NCBI GenBank assembly: GCA_035440445.1 | Contig: DAORMJ010000008.1 | Location: 62,001 to 126,000, forward strand | Direction: 5' to 3' | From: Ga0077548 sp035440445 | GTDB lineage: Bacteria; Pseudomonadota; Alphaproteobacteria; Rhizobiales; Xanthobacteraceae | Length of the DNA: 64,000 bases | In this document: positions 26,998 through 34,948 of the stretch, in pieces | How the letters are laid out: the number at the start of each line of letters is the position of its first letter | Numbering within the stretch: the first letter of the stretch is position 1 | Translations under genes and position numbers: made by a program | Notes under the pieces: model-generated | The model's database searches: none | Told to the model about the DNA's origin: nothing | Seen by the model: the letters and a program-made list of their open reading frames with translations, nothing else

Positions 26998-27249
26998 ATG
27001 CATGCAAATGATCGGATCGCGGTTACAGCATTGATGGAAGCGAAGACCTTCGAGTTGCGGGATACCGCTGCTCGGGCGCAAGCAGAAGCGCTTGCCGCAG
27101 GCAGACAACGCGAGGCCGTTTCCTGGGCTGCGCGGTTGCGGAGCATGGATCAGCGGATCGAGAAATTCGGCTTGCAGCGCCGCGAGATACCGAAAGAGGT
27201 GCTCGATCGCGCGCGCAACGTCATGTACCGGGCTGGCTCGCAAGGCTAG
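26998..27249 (+). CDS. small hypothetical protein
   Basis: This 83-residue, charged, mostly helical protein starts MHANDRIAVTALMEAKTFEL. There is no signal peptide or membrane segment, and I do not recognise a family. The ATG at 26998 has a strong GGGAGG site seven bases upstream; a TTG at 26953 is a weaker alternative. The terminator hairpin at 27272-27297 follows closely, which supports a real short transcript. The function is unknown. Confidence 0.55.
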   Translation: MHANDRIAVTALMEAKTFELRDTAARAQAEALAAGRQREAVSWAARLRSMDQRIEKFGLQRREIPKEVLDRARNVMYRAGSQG

Positions 27250-27271
27250 CGACGATAGCGGGACGCGCAAA

Positions 27272-27297
27272 AGCACGGCGCTTTGCTACGCCGTGCT
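27272..27297. terminator. hairpin terminator between convergent genes
   Basis: Perfect 9-bp stem AGCACGGCG / CGCCGTGCT with an 8-base loop, flanked by CAAAA on the left and CTGTTTTGCC on the right. It lies between the small plus-strand gene and the minus-strand membrane gene, so it may work in both directions. Confidence 0.6.
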
Positions 27298-27317
27298 CGG
27301 CCTGTTTTGCCTGACGA

Positions 27318-27725
27318 TCAAGCCGTGACGTTCGTGCGCTTCTCGTACTTCCACATCGCGTAAATCTGCAGCCCGGCAAAGATGTCGACCGCGAGCGCCT
27401 GCGCAATGACGAAGGCATAGCCGAGCCAGGTCGGCGACACATAGCCCGAGAGAAGCAGGGCGGTGGAAGCGATCACCCAGCCGATATTCGCGACAATGAT
27501 CGTCCACACGAAGGAGCTGCCGATCTGCTCGCGAAAGGATGCGAAGCCAAGCGTCAGCGCCCAGCCAACGCAGAAGATGCCGGCATAGGTCAGCAGGGCG
27601 GAGGGCAGGTTCAGCAGAGCCGGGAGGAAGCTCATGCCGCCGAGCAGCAGAAGTCCGGTGGCTCCGGTTGCCACGGCATCGAGCTGGAGGACGCGGCGGA
27701 GAAAGTTTGAAGGCGCGAAGGTCAT
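27318..27725 (-). CDS. conserved membrane protein, four segments
   Basis: This 135-residue inner-membrane protein has four hydrophobic stretches (roughly residues 17-37, 45-65, 77-97 and 105-125) and a short basic tail (KYEKRTNVTA). I do not recognise a named family. It is divergent from an XRE-family regulator, with a perfect palindrome between them, so it is probably that regulator's target. Confidence 0.65.
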   Translation of the reverse strand: MTFAPSNFLRRVLQLDAVATGATGLLLLGGMSFLPALLNLPSALLTYAGIFCVGWALTLGFASFREQIGSSFVWTIIVANIGWVIASTALLLSGYVSPTWLGYAFVIAQALAVDIFAGLQIYAMWKYEKRTNVTA

Positions 27726-27784
27726 GTCGATTTCCTTTCCTCGTTGACGTGCTCCGACATTTGCCCACCCGCTGTCAGGGGTCG

Positions 27785-27801
27785 ATTACCTTCGAGGTAA
27801 T
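27785..27801. promoter_or_regulatory. perfect palindrome, candidate operator
   Basis: ATTACCT-TCG-AGGTAAT, 7-bp perfect arms, placed between the divergent membrane-protein gene (start 27725) and the XRE regulator gene (start 27837). The arrangement fits an autoregulatory HTH site; binding is inferred. Confidence 0.5.
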
Positions 27802-27836
27802 GGCGTTCAGGTCTTTCCGTGCGATAAGCCTTTCGC

Positions 27837-28628
27837 ATGGGCACGACGAAACCGGCCGGTGAGGTGCTGCGCGAATGGCGCCAGCGCCGCCGCATGACGC
27901 AACTCGATCTCGCGCTGGAAGCCGAGATTTCCGCCAAGCATCTGAGCTTCGTCGAGACCGGCCGCGCGCAGCCAAGCCGCGATATGGTGCTCAATCTGGC
28001 CGAGCGGCTGGAGATGCCGCTGCGCGAGCGCAATGCATTGCTCGTCGCCGCGGGTTTTGCGCCGGTCTATGCCGAGCGGACGCTCTCCGACCCCACACTT
28101 GCAAAGGCGCGCGAGGCGGTCGAACTCGTCCTGAAAGGTCATGAGCCATTTCCCGCGGTCGCCGTGGACCGGAACTGGAACGTGGTCTCGGCCAACAAGC
28201 CGATAGGCGTTCTGCTTGCTTCGGTTTCTCCCGCGCTTTTGAAGCCGCCGCTCAATGTGATCAGGGTGAGCCTGCATCCCGATGGGCTGGCATCGCAGAT
28301 CGTAAACTTTCACGAGGTGCGCGCGCATCTGATCGCGCGTTTGAAGCGGCAGATCGACGTTTCGGGCGACACGATGCTCGCGGCGCTGTTGCAGGAAGTG
28401 TCGGCCTATCCCAAACCTTCGCGCAGCGTGGTGCCGATCCGCGAGGGCAATGCCGATGACGTTGTCATCAAAACGATACTCGATACCCCGGCCGGGCGGC
28501 TTTCGCTGTTCAGCACCATGACGATCTTCGGCTCGCCTGTTGATGTGATGCTCTCTGAACTGGCGATCGAGTCCTTCTTCCCGGCGGACTCTGCGACCGC
28601 CGATCTTCTTAAAGCAATCGGGGCCTAG
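27837..28628 (+). CDS. XRE-family transcriptional regulator with MmyB-like domain
   Basis: This 263-residue cytoplasmic regulator has an N-terminal helix-turn-helix (residues 7-63, with RMTQLDLALEAEISAKHLSFVETG) and a C-terminal MmyB-like ligand-binding domain, recognisable from FPAVAVDRNWNVVSANKP and the following PLNVIRVSLHPDGL. Family members may sense fatty acids or similar molecules; the ligand here is unknown. The palindrome 36 bases upstream and the divergent membrane-protein gene suggest local control. Confidence 0.88.
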   Translation: MGTTKPAGEVLREWRQRRRMTQLDLALEAEISAKHLSFVETGRAQPSRDMVLNLAERLEMPLRERNALLVAAGFAPVYAERTLSDPTLAKAREAVELVLKGHEPFPAVAVDRNWNVVSANKPIGVLLASVSPALLKPPLNVIRVSLHPDGLASQIVNFHEVRAHLIARLKRQIDVSGDTMLAALLQEVSAYPKPSRSVVPIREGNADDVVIKTILDTPAGRLSLFSTMTIFGSPVDVMLSELAIESFFPADSATADLLKAIGA

Positions 28629-28781
28629 CGGGTGCGCATCCCGGCGCGCTCGACTTTAAGAATTGTAGGGGATAAAATTTCTCATCTTTGCTTTTCCGCG
28701 CGGCTCCGCCACTTCCTTTCTCCCAGTATATCCCTGCAAAGACACGCGTATTTTTAGCGCTTTTGACGGCTTGGAGTTGAA

Positions 28782-29210
28782 ATGTCGCCCCAGGCGAATG
28801 CGACGGCCCTCGATGGCCGTGACTTTCAGAACGAAGGACCAGGCAAGAAGCTGTTGCTCGATGCGATCCTGCTTGGGCTTACGATTTTCGTATGGTCGCT
28901 CTTCGGAATTCTGACACGCGAGGCTCACTCGCTCGCGACTTTCTGGCCTGCGAATGCGTTTCTGCTTGGGATGCTGATCCGATTCCCGATGCTGGCGAGC
29001 CGTTATGCCTGGCCCGCGGCCTTTGTCGGCTACATAGCCGCAGACTTCCTGACCGGCGGATCGGTGCAGTCGACCGTTCTGCTCACGTTGGGCAATCTCG
29101 TTGGCGTCGCGACCGGTTACGCATTGCTGTCGCGGATGAGCGAAGACGACCGCAGGCTGCGCCATCCGCGCTCGGTGTTGTTTCTTGCGCTGGCATTGGC
29201 CGGCGCGTGA
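28782..29210 (+). pseudogene. N-terminal half of a MASE1 membrane sensor, cut by an in-frame TGA
   Basis: This 142-residue frame encodes membrane segments of a MASE1 sensor domain (LGLTIFVWSLFGILT, FWPANAFLLGMLI, TLGNLVGVATGYALL) and stops at TGA 29208-29210. The same frame stays open from 29211 to 30239 and continues the MASE1 domain and a GGDEF domain, so the two pieces are one gene broken by a stop. A TGG (Trp) to TGA change would explain it. A short gap with AGCGGGG before ATG 29223 could allow translation restart. Confidence 0.75.
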
Positions 29211-29222
29211 GCGGCAGCGGGG

Positions 29223-30239
29223 ATGACGGGAGCCTTCATCAACCCGCTTCTGTTCGGAGGTGGCGTACTCGAAGGCTTCGGACGCTGGTTTGTCGGTGAG
29301 TTCGTCAATTTCATCGCCGTCGTTCCCTGCATCCTGACGATCCATGATCGCATGTGGTTTGCGGAGCGTCGCAAGCTCGCGAAAAGTGAGTCTGGTGCCA
29401 GCGCATGGCTGCCGGTTGCAGCGTTGCTGGCCTCGGTCGTGGTTGCGCTTCTGGTCGGCGGTCCGGGCTCGCTCGCGTTTCCGGTCCCCGCATTGCTTTG
29501 GTGTGCGGTTAGCTACGGTCTCTTCGTCACCTCGCTCCTGACGCTTGCGTTCAGTGCCTGGACCTTGCTTGGTCTTTCGAGTGGCGTGCTCGCGATCACG
29601 CTTGATGCGAAGTCCGGTGTGGAGTCTGTCCGTCTCGGTGTGATGCTGGTCTCCCTTGCGCCATTGATGGTCGCGAGCATCATCGGCGCGCGCAATCGCC
29701 TTATCGAGCAACTGCGCTACAACGCAGCCCACGACGGCTTGACGGGCCTCAGCAATCGTTCCGCTTTCTTTGAGCTTGCCTCCGAGCGCCTTGCCAACCG
29801 GGGTGAGGCCGCCGTTTTGATGCTGGACATCGATCACTTCAAGGTCATCAACGACAGCCACGGGCATCTCAGCGGTGACCGGGTGCTGCAGAATTTCGCC
29901 GATTGTCTCTTGCGCTGTATTCGCAGCAGCGACGTTGCCGGACGAATGGGCGGGGAAGAGTTTGCGGTACTCTTGCCAGAATGCGGGCGAGACGAAGCGG
30001 AGCGCGTAGCCGAGCGGATACGGCGTTCCTTCGCGGCGATCCGCATCGTTGATGGCGGGAAGCAGATCCGGGGCACCGTCAGCATCGGCTTCACGGTGCG
30101 GCGAGGGAACGAGGATATTGCGGCGTTGCTCGCGGTTGCCGACCGCGCGCTCTATCGGGCTAAAGAGAACGGCCGCAATCGCAGCGAATTTCTCGCCGCT
30201 GCCACTGCGGAAAATCCTGCCGCGGTTGCCGCGACGTAA
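29223..30239 (+). CDS. GGDEF diguanylate cyclase, C-terminal part of a MASE1-GGDEF protein
   Basis: This 338-residue frame begins in the middle of the MASE1 sensor (FINPLLFGGGVLEGFGRWFVGEF) and ends with a full diguanylate cyclase domain that makes c-di-GMP from GTP. The catalytic loop GGEEF and the inhibitory I-site RSSD five residues before it are intact, as is the LTGLSNRSAF start of the domain. An in-frame TGA separates it from the first half of the sensor, 12 bases upstream. If translated from ATG 29223, the cyclase would lack part of its sensor. Confidence 0.85.
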   Translation: MTGAFINPLLFGGGVLEGFGRWFVGEFVNFIAVVPCILTIHDRMWFAERRKLAKSESGASAWLPVAALLASVVVALLVGGPGSLAFPVPALLWCAVSYGLFVTSLLTLAFSAWTLLGLSSGVLAITLDAKSGVESVRLGVMLVSLAPLMVASIIGARNRLIEQLRYNAAHDGLTGLSNRSAFFELASERLANRGEAAVLMLDIDHFKVINDSHGHLSGDRVLQNFADCLLRCIRSSDVAGRMGGEEFAVLLPECGRDEAERVAERIRRSFAAIRIVDGGKQIRGTVSIGFTVRRGNEDIAALLAVADRALYRAKENGRNRSEFLAAATAENPAAVAAT

Positions 30240-30312
30240 CGCTTGCGTCGTGCCGGGCTTTGATCGCATCGTGCGCATCGGCGGTGTTCTCGGCCTTAAG
30301 GAAACAAGCACG

Positions 30313-31143
30313 ATGCATCCACTCGATGCTGCGGTAAAACTTGATGCGTCCGCAGACCGGCTCACCGGGGCAACGAGCGACGCCTACTGGAATTTCACCG
30401 GCCCCTTCGGCGGCGTGACGGCGGCAACGCTCCTGCAAGCGGCGATGCAGCATCCGAAGCGGCAGAATCTTCCCGCCGCAATGACGATCAACTATTGCGC
30501 GCCGGTCGCCAAAGGCGCGTTCGATCTGCACGTCGTGGAAAAGCGCACCAACCACACGACGCAGCATTTCACCGTCGAGATGGTGCAAGGCGCGGATACG
30601 GTCATCACCGCTTCGCTGTTTTTTGCAGGGCGGCCCGAAGGTTTCTTTCAGGCCACCGCGCAGATGCCGCGCGTTTTGCCGCCGGAGAAGATCGATCCGC
30701 CCAAGGCGAAAGCGCCGCTGGCCTGGATCGATCGTTTCGACATGCGCTTCGCGAGCGGCTTTCCTGTCATTCGCAAGGACGAGTCCGAGCCCTTGGGAAC
30801 TGCGCGCACCGAAGTCTGGTTGCGCGACGATCCCGTCCGCAAGCTCGACTTCCTCGCGCTGATGAACATGAGCGACGCGTTCTTTGCGCGGCCGTTTCAT
30901 GTGCTCGGGCGTCTCATTCAGGTTGGCACGGTTTCCATGACGACCTATTTTCACTGCGACGAAAGCGACCTCGCCGAAGTCGGCGACGATTTTGTGCTCG
31001 GCGTCGCGGACGCGAACATTCTCGCGAAAGGCTATGCGGACCAGACCACGTGGCTCTGGTCGCGCGGCGGGCGGCTGCTCGCGACAAGCCAGCAGATGCT
31101 CTACTTCCGCGACAAGGCGTTCGTTCCCGGCGGGAAGAAGTAG
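30313..31143 (+). CDS. acyl-CoA thioesterase, TesB-like double hotdog
   Basis: This 276-residue protein is laid out like a TesB or acyl-CoA thioesterase domain protein with two hotdog folds. The first contains NFTGPFGGVTAATLLQAAM and the second TTYFHCDESDLAE and KGYADQTTWLWSRGGRLLATSQQ. It would hydrolyse an acyl-CoA to acid plus CoA. The ATG at 30313 is chosen because the longer in-frame extension runs back into the cyclase gene. It is convergent with the following SDR gene. Confidence 0.83.
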   Translation: MHPLDAAVKLDASADRLTGATSDAYWNFTGPFGGVTAATLLQAAMQHPKRQNLPAAMTINYCAPVAKGAFDLHVVEKRTNHTTQHFTVEMVQGADTVITASLFFAGRPEGFFQATAQMPRVLPPEKIDPPKAKAPLAWIDRFDMRFASGFPVIRKDESEPLGTARTEVWLRDDPVRKLDFLALMNMSDAFFARPFHVLGRLIQVGTVSMTTYFHCDESDLAEVGDDFVLGVADANILAKGYADQTTWLWSRGGRLLATSQQMLYFRDKAFVPGGKK

Positions 31144-31153
31144 CGCGCGGGCG

Positions 31154-31951
31154 CTACCTTGCGACCAGCGGCGAGAAGCCCAGATGCATGCCGGCATCAA
31201 TCATCAGCGTCTCGCCGGTGATATGCCGCGAGTGATCCGACAGCAGAAACAGTGCAGGGTCGGCAACGTCTTCGGCCGTCGAGGCGGCCTTGAGCGGGGC
31301 CTGTTTCGCGACGTTGTCGCGCAGACCGGCCGCGGCCTGCGCGCCGACGCCTTTGGTGAACCAGGGGGTGTCGATGAATCCGGGACAGATCGCATTGACC
31401 CTGATCTTCGGGGCAAGCCCGCGCGCCAGCGAAATCGTCATGGTGTTCAGCGCGCCCTTGCTTGCGGCGTAGGCCACGGAAGAACCGACGCCGGTGACAG
31501 CCGCGATCGATGACGTCATCAGGACGCTGGCCTTGCCGGATGCTTCGAGCAGCGAACGCGCGGCGCGGATCATCTGAAACGGCCCGACCGTGTTCACCGC
31601 ATAGACGCGAAAGAAATCGTCTTTGGAGAGTGCGTCGAGGTCGCCGTGGTTCGGCGCCATCTTGGTGATGCCGGCATTGTTCGCGAGCGCATCGACCTTG
31701 CCGAATTTCGCGGCGGCTTGCGCGATCTTCCTGCAATCGTCATCTTCCGCGACGTTGCCTTGCACGACGGCGACTTCCGCTCCCGCTGCGCGGCAGAGAT
31801 CGGCGGTGGCTTCCGCCTCTTTCTCGCTGGTCGCGTAGTTGACAACGACCGCCTTGGCGCCGCGCCGGGCCGCGCCGATCGCGATCGCCGCGCCGAGGCC
31901 CGTCGATGAGCCGGTAACCAGAACAACCTTGCCTTCGAAATCGCCTGCCAC
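31154..31951 (-). CDS. SDR family NAD(P)-dependent oxidoreductase
   Basis: This 265-residue short-chain dehydrogenase shows the cofactor motif TGSSTGLG (residues 13-20), NNAG in the middle, the catalytic serine in TSSIAAVTG and the YAASK pair. The C-terminal end (HITGETLMIDAGMH) is typical of fabG-like members. The specific substrate is unknown. It is convergent with the thioesterase gene, which could hint at fatty-acyl metabolism but is not decisive. Confidence 0.88.
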   Translation of the reverse strand: MAGDFEGKVVLVTGSSTGLGAAIAIGAARRGAKAVVVNYATSEKEAEATADLCRAAGAEVAVVQGNVAEDDDCRKIAQAAAKFGKVDALANNAGITKMAPNHGDLDALSKDDFFRVYAVNTVGPFQMIRAARSLLEASGKASVLMTSSIAAVTGVGSSVAYAASKGALNTMTISLARGLAPKIRVNAICPGFIDTPWFTKGVGAQAAAGLRDNVAKQAPLKAASTAEDVADPALFLLSDHSRHITGETLMIDAGMHLGFSPLVAR

Positions 31952-32008
31952 GTCTCGTCTCCCAACTTCTGTGTTTTCTGTTTTCCTTTAGCTACCCTAA
32001 CAGAAAAC

Positions 32009-32027
32009 AGCCCGCCAGAGGCGGGCT
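32009..32027 (-). terminator. Rho-independent terminator of the iron-permease-like gene
   Basis: Perfect 8-bp stem AGCCCGCC / GGCGGGCT with an AGA loop, followed on the minus strand by a T-rich run (CTGTTTTCTG). It lies 34 bases past the stop codon of the gene at 32061-32531. Confidence 0.75.
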
Positions 32028-32060
32028 ATCGCGGGCGTGAATTCCGAACGGCAGGTGTCA

Positions 32061-32531
32061 CTAGCGCTTCTTCCGTGGCACCGACCGTTGCGGACGGACC
32101 GGATCGCAGCCTGCGCTCTTGCGAATGATCGCATGCAGTTCCTCGAGCTCTTTGTCCGTGAGGTCTTCGACCTGCGCGAAATCGTTGCGCGCACCGTGCA
32201 TCTTGATGATGAGTTCGGAGAGCTTCACCTGCACCGCGAGCGCGTCGCGGTTCTGGGTGTTCTGAATCAGAAACACCATCAGGAACGTAACGATGGTGGT
32301 CGAGGTGTTGATGATAAGCTGCCAGGTGTCGGAAAACCCGAACAGCGGCCCGCTTACAGCCCAGAGCAGAATGGTGAGAACCGCGATCGCGAATACCCAC
32401 GGGCTTCCGGTGAAGCGAGAGGTGTGGTGCGCGAAATTGGTGAAGTAGGTGTCCAAGCGGTCGCCGAAGGAGTGGTGCTGGCGCACCGAGCGTCGCGCGG
32501 CGGCGATTGAACTCTTGTTTGATCTTGCCAT
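32061..32531 (-). CDS. low-affinity iron permease family protein
   Basis: This 156-residue protein has two membrane segments (roughly 44-62 and 70-90, VFAIAVLTILLWAVSGP and IINTSTTIVTFLMVFLIQNTQ), then a charged tail with KLSELIIKMHGARNDF. The TVVTFLMVFLIQNTQNRD-type run is the hallmark of the family named after yeast Fet4-like transporters; bacterial members have not been shown to move iron. Its own terminator follows. Confidence 0.87.
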   Translation of the reverse strand: MARSNKSSIAAARRSVRQHHSFGDRLDTYFTNFAHHTSRFTGSPWVFAIAVLTILLWAVSGPLFGFSDTWQLIINTSTTIVTFLMVFLIQNTQNRDALAVQVKLSELIIKMHGARNDFAQVEDLTDKELEELHAIIRKSAGCDPVRPQRSVPRKKR

Positions 32532-32630
32532 GATTGATCACGCCATGTTTCGTCATACCATGGGCAGTTTCCGGCCGATCCCGGATGAGAGCGGGTGCTA
32601 AACGCCGAAAGCGGCCAAAGCGTTCCCGCG

Positions 32631-33806
32631 TCAGCCGCGATAGATCCAGGCGTTCTGCCGCATCAGCCCTTCGCCGCCGATCTGCTTCATCACCATATCG
32701 CGCCCGAAGCTGAACGGCCGCGGCATGTGATAGATGCGGCCGATATTGCGGGCCGAGCTCTGGATTTGCGTGGTGCGGGGTTTGCGCATCTGCTCATAGG
32801 CGCGGAGCGCCGCGGGAACGTCACCCGCATCCCGCAGAACTTCGCCAAGCGCGACCGCATCCTCGAGTGCTGCCGCAGCGCCCTGCGCAACGAAAGGAAA
32901 CATCCCGTGCGCGGCGTCGCCCAGCAGCGTCACGGCACCCTTGCTCCATGCGGGCAGGAGCGAGGCCTCGAACAGCGACCAGCGGCGATATTCCGGTGCA
33001 GCGGCGATCACCGCGCGCGGCGTTTCGTGCCAGGAGACGAAACGCGACAGCACCTCGGCAGCCCCGTTCTCCTCGCCCCAGGACTGGCTCGCGCGCGAAT
33101 CCGTCGCGACGGCGACGAGGTTGATCAGGCTGCCGTCGCCTACGGGGTAGTGCACGAGATGGCCGCCGGGGCCGAGCCAGACCCGCACCGCGTCGCGGCC
33201 GGTAATGCCGGCAAGTGAAGAGAGAGGGATGGTCGCGCGCCATGCCGCCATGCCGCCGTGACGCGCGCTTGATCCGCGAAACAGTTTTTCCCGCACGACG
33301 GAGCGAATGCCGTCAGCGCCAATCAAAAGATCGCCTGCGATGTGCTGGCTGCGTCCTTCGCTTTCGCATTGCGCGGTAACACCATCGTCGCGCGGAATGA
33401 CGTCGCGCAACGTAGAGCCGTAACGCAGTTCGATCAGAGAATTGTTCTGTGCGACGCCAGCCAGCGCTTCATGCAGGTCCGCGCGAAGGCAAACGAGATA
33501 AGGCGAATGGAATTTGCGGCGCATGGCTTCGCCGAGCGGCATGGTCGCGAGCGTCGCCCCGCTGAGGGCGTTCGCTACGATCAGTTCGCGCGGCTCGACC
33601 GAACGCGCGGCGACCGCATCGAGCACGCCGAGGGCTTCAAGCGCGCGTGTGGCATTGGGCGAAAGCTGGATGCCAGCGCCCGATGTGTCGGGCGTTGCGT
33701 CGCGCTCGAATACGATGCTGCGGATACCGGCTTTGGCGAGCCCGATCGCAGCGGCGAGGCCGCCGATCCCAGCGCCTGCGATCAGCGCCGTGCGCGAGGG
33801 CGACAC
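32631..33806 (-). CDS. FAD-dependent monooxygenase, salicylate-hydroxylase type
   Basis: This 391-residue group A flavoprotein monooxygenase has the Rossmann motif GAGIGG (11-16), the DG motif LLIGADGIRS and the GD motif VTLLGDAAHGMFPF. Such enzymes hydroxylate aromatic acids using NAD(P)H and oxygen. The substrate is unknown, since no companion ring-cleavage gene is adjacent. It is followed by the zinc-finger protein gene on the same strand, which lies 12 bases upstream of its start. Confidence 0.9.
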   Translation of the reverse strand: MSPSRTALIAGAGIGGLAAAIGLAKAGIRSIVFERDATPDTSGAGIQLSPNATRALEALGVLDAVAARSVEPRELIVANALSGATLATMPLGEAMRRKFHSPYLVCLRADLHEALAGVAQNNSLIELRYGSTLRDVIPRDDGVTAQCESEGRSQHIAGDLLIGADGIRSVVREKLFRGSSARHGGMAAWRATIPLSSLAGITGRDAVRVWLGPGGHLVHYPVGDGSLINLVAVATDSRASQSWGEENGAAEVLSRFVSWHETPRAVIAAAPEYRRWSLFEASLLPAWSKGAVTLLGDAAHGMFPFVAQGAAAALEDAVALGEVLRDAGDVPAALRAYEQMRKPRTTQIQSSARNIGRIYHMPRPFSFGRDMVMKQIGGEGLMRQNAWIYRG

Positions 33807-33818
33807 GAAGAATTGGAA

Positions 33819-34067
33819 TTAAGCGGCCGCGGGCGCGCGATAGGCGCACTCGGGCGGCACGGATTCGTCCGCCTTGAGTTTCGCGTTGTAGCGATAGAGC
33901 GTCGAGCAATAGGGGCAGATGATTTCGTGATCCGCGCCCATGTCCAGATAGACATGCGGGTGATCGAAGGGCGGGTTCGCTCCAACGCATTTGAACTCGT
34001 GCGCGCCGATTTCGATGACGGGAATTCCCGCATCATTCTGGAAGTGCGGAACGACGTGAGCGGCCAT
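33819..34067 (-). CDS. zf-CHCC zinc-finger protein (NDUFS6-like)
   Basis: This 82-residue protein has a zinc site C27-x8-H36-x14-C51-x2-C54 (EFKCVGA, HVYLDMG, CPYCSTLYRY), the pattern of the mitochondrial complex I subunit NDUFS6 family that is widespread in Alphaproteobacteria. The start MAAHVVPHFQND at 34067 matches homologues. The ribosome site AAGGACATCCC is present twice in a 12-base tandem duplication just before it. It lies 12 bases before the monooxygenase gene. Confidence 0.85.
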   Translation of the reverse strand: MAAHVVPHFQNDAGIPVIEIGAHEFKCVGANPPFDHPHVYLDMGADHEIICPYCSTLYRYNAKLKADESVPPECAYRAPAAA

Positions 34068-34339
34068 AGGGATGTCCTTGGGGATGTCCTTGCGTTTCGA
34101 GCGGAACATAACGGCGAGCAGCGGCGATTGCCAGCCGCCGGCTGCGCGACCCTTTGACAATCGCCTGCCACGGTGGATAGTTCGCGGCAGGGCCGTTGCG
34201 GGCCCGCCGCTTGCGCCTCCGGGCATGGTGAACCGCAGCAGATTTCGCGCTCTTTCTTCTGGTCCCAAGCAAACCGGCGGATCGAGTCAGCAAGGCAAGC
34301 ACTGACTGCGGTTGGCCGAAAGCAGAAGGACTAGGAACC

Positions 34340-34879
34340 ATGCGCGATTTTCGCGATTCCAAACTCATGGCCAAAGACCTGCGGGCTGCACTTGCCGCGC
34401 GCAATGTCGAAATCTCCCATTCCGAGGCGCTCGAACTCGTCGCCCGGCAACACGGCTTCGACAACTGGAACGTGCTTGCCGCAAAGATCGAGGCGGGAGT
34501 GGAAGCAGCACCGGCGAGCGGCGGCTTCGAACATCCGATCCCGGTGCTGCGCACCTTCGACGAAGCCAAGGCGAACGAGTTTTATATCGACTTCCTCGGC
34601 TTCAAGCGCGACTGGGATCACCGCTTTGCGCCGGGACTGCCGCTCTATATGCAAGTGTCGCGCGGCAATCTGGTCCTGCATTTGAGCGAACACCATGGCG
34701 ACGCCAGTCCCGGTTCGACCGTGTTCGTGTGGATGACCGGCATCGAAGCGCTGCATAATGAACTGATCGGCAAGCACTACAAGAACTCGCGCCCCGGCCT
34801 GGAAACCGTGGACTGGGGCTTCGAGCTGCAGGTGCCTGATCCCTTCGGCAACCGCATCCGCTTCGCACAGCGCAAATAG
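34340..34879 (+). CDS. glyoxalase/bleomycin-resistance superfamily protein
   Basis: This 179-residue protein has an N-terminal helical module (FRDSKLMAKDLRAALAARNVEIS, to about residue 60), then a VOC (glyoxalase-fold) domain that begins with IPVLRTFDEAKANEFYIDFLGF and ends with VPDPFGNRIRFAQ. The fold often binds metals or toxins; some relatives carry names such as glyoxalase superfamily protein with no known substrate. It is the first of several plus-strand genes. Confidence 0.78.
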   Translation: MRDFRDSKLMAKDLRAALAARNVEISHSEALELVARQHGFDNWNVLAAKIEAGVEAAPASGGFEHPIPVLRTFDEAKANEFYIDFLGFKRDWDHRFAPGLPLYMQVSRGNLVLHLSEHHGDASPGSTVFVWMTGIEALHNELIGKHYKNSRPGLETVDWGFELQVPDPFGNRIRFAQRK

Positions 34880-34948
34880 GCAGCGCTGCACGCAATCCTG
34901 CGCTAGGCTTTCTCCCGTGCCGGAAGAGACGGCAGGGAGGAATTTGAA

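Noticed and set aside
28656..30365. A 569-codon minus-strand open frame across the GGDEF region
   Set aside because: Overlaps the MASE1-GGDEF gene; the sequence is basic low-complexity without a family match.
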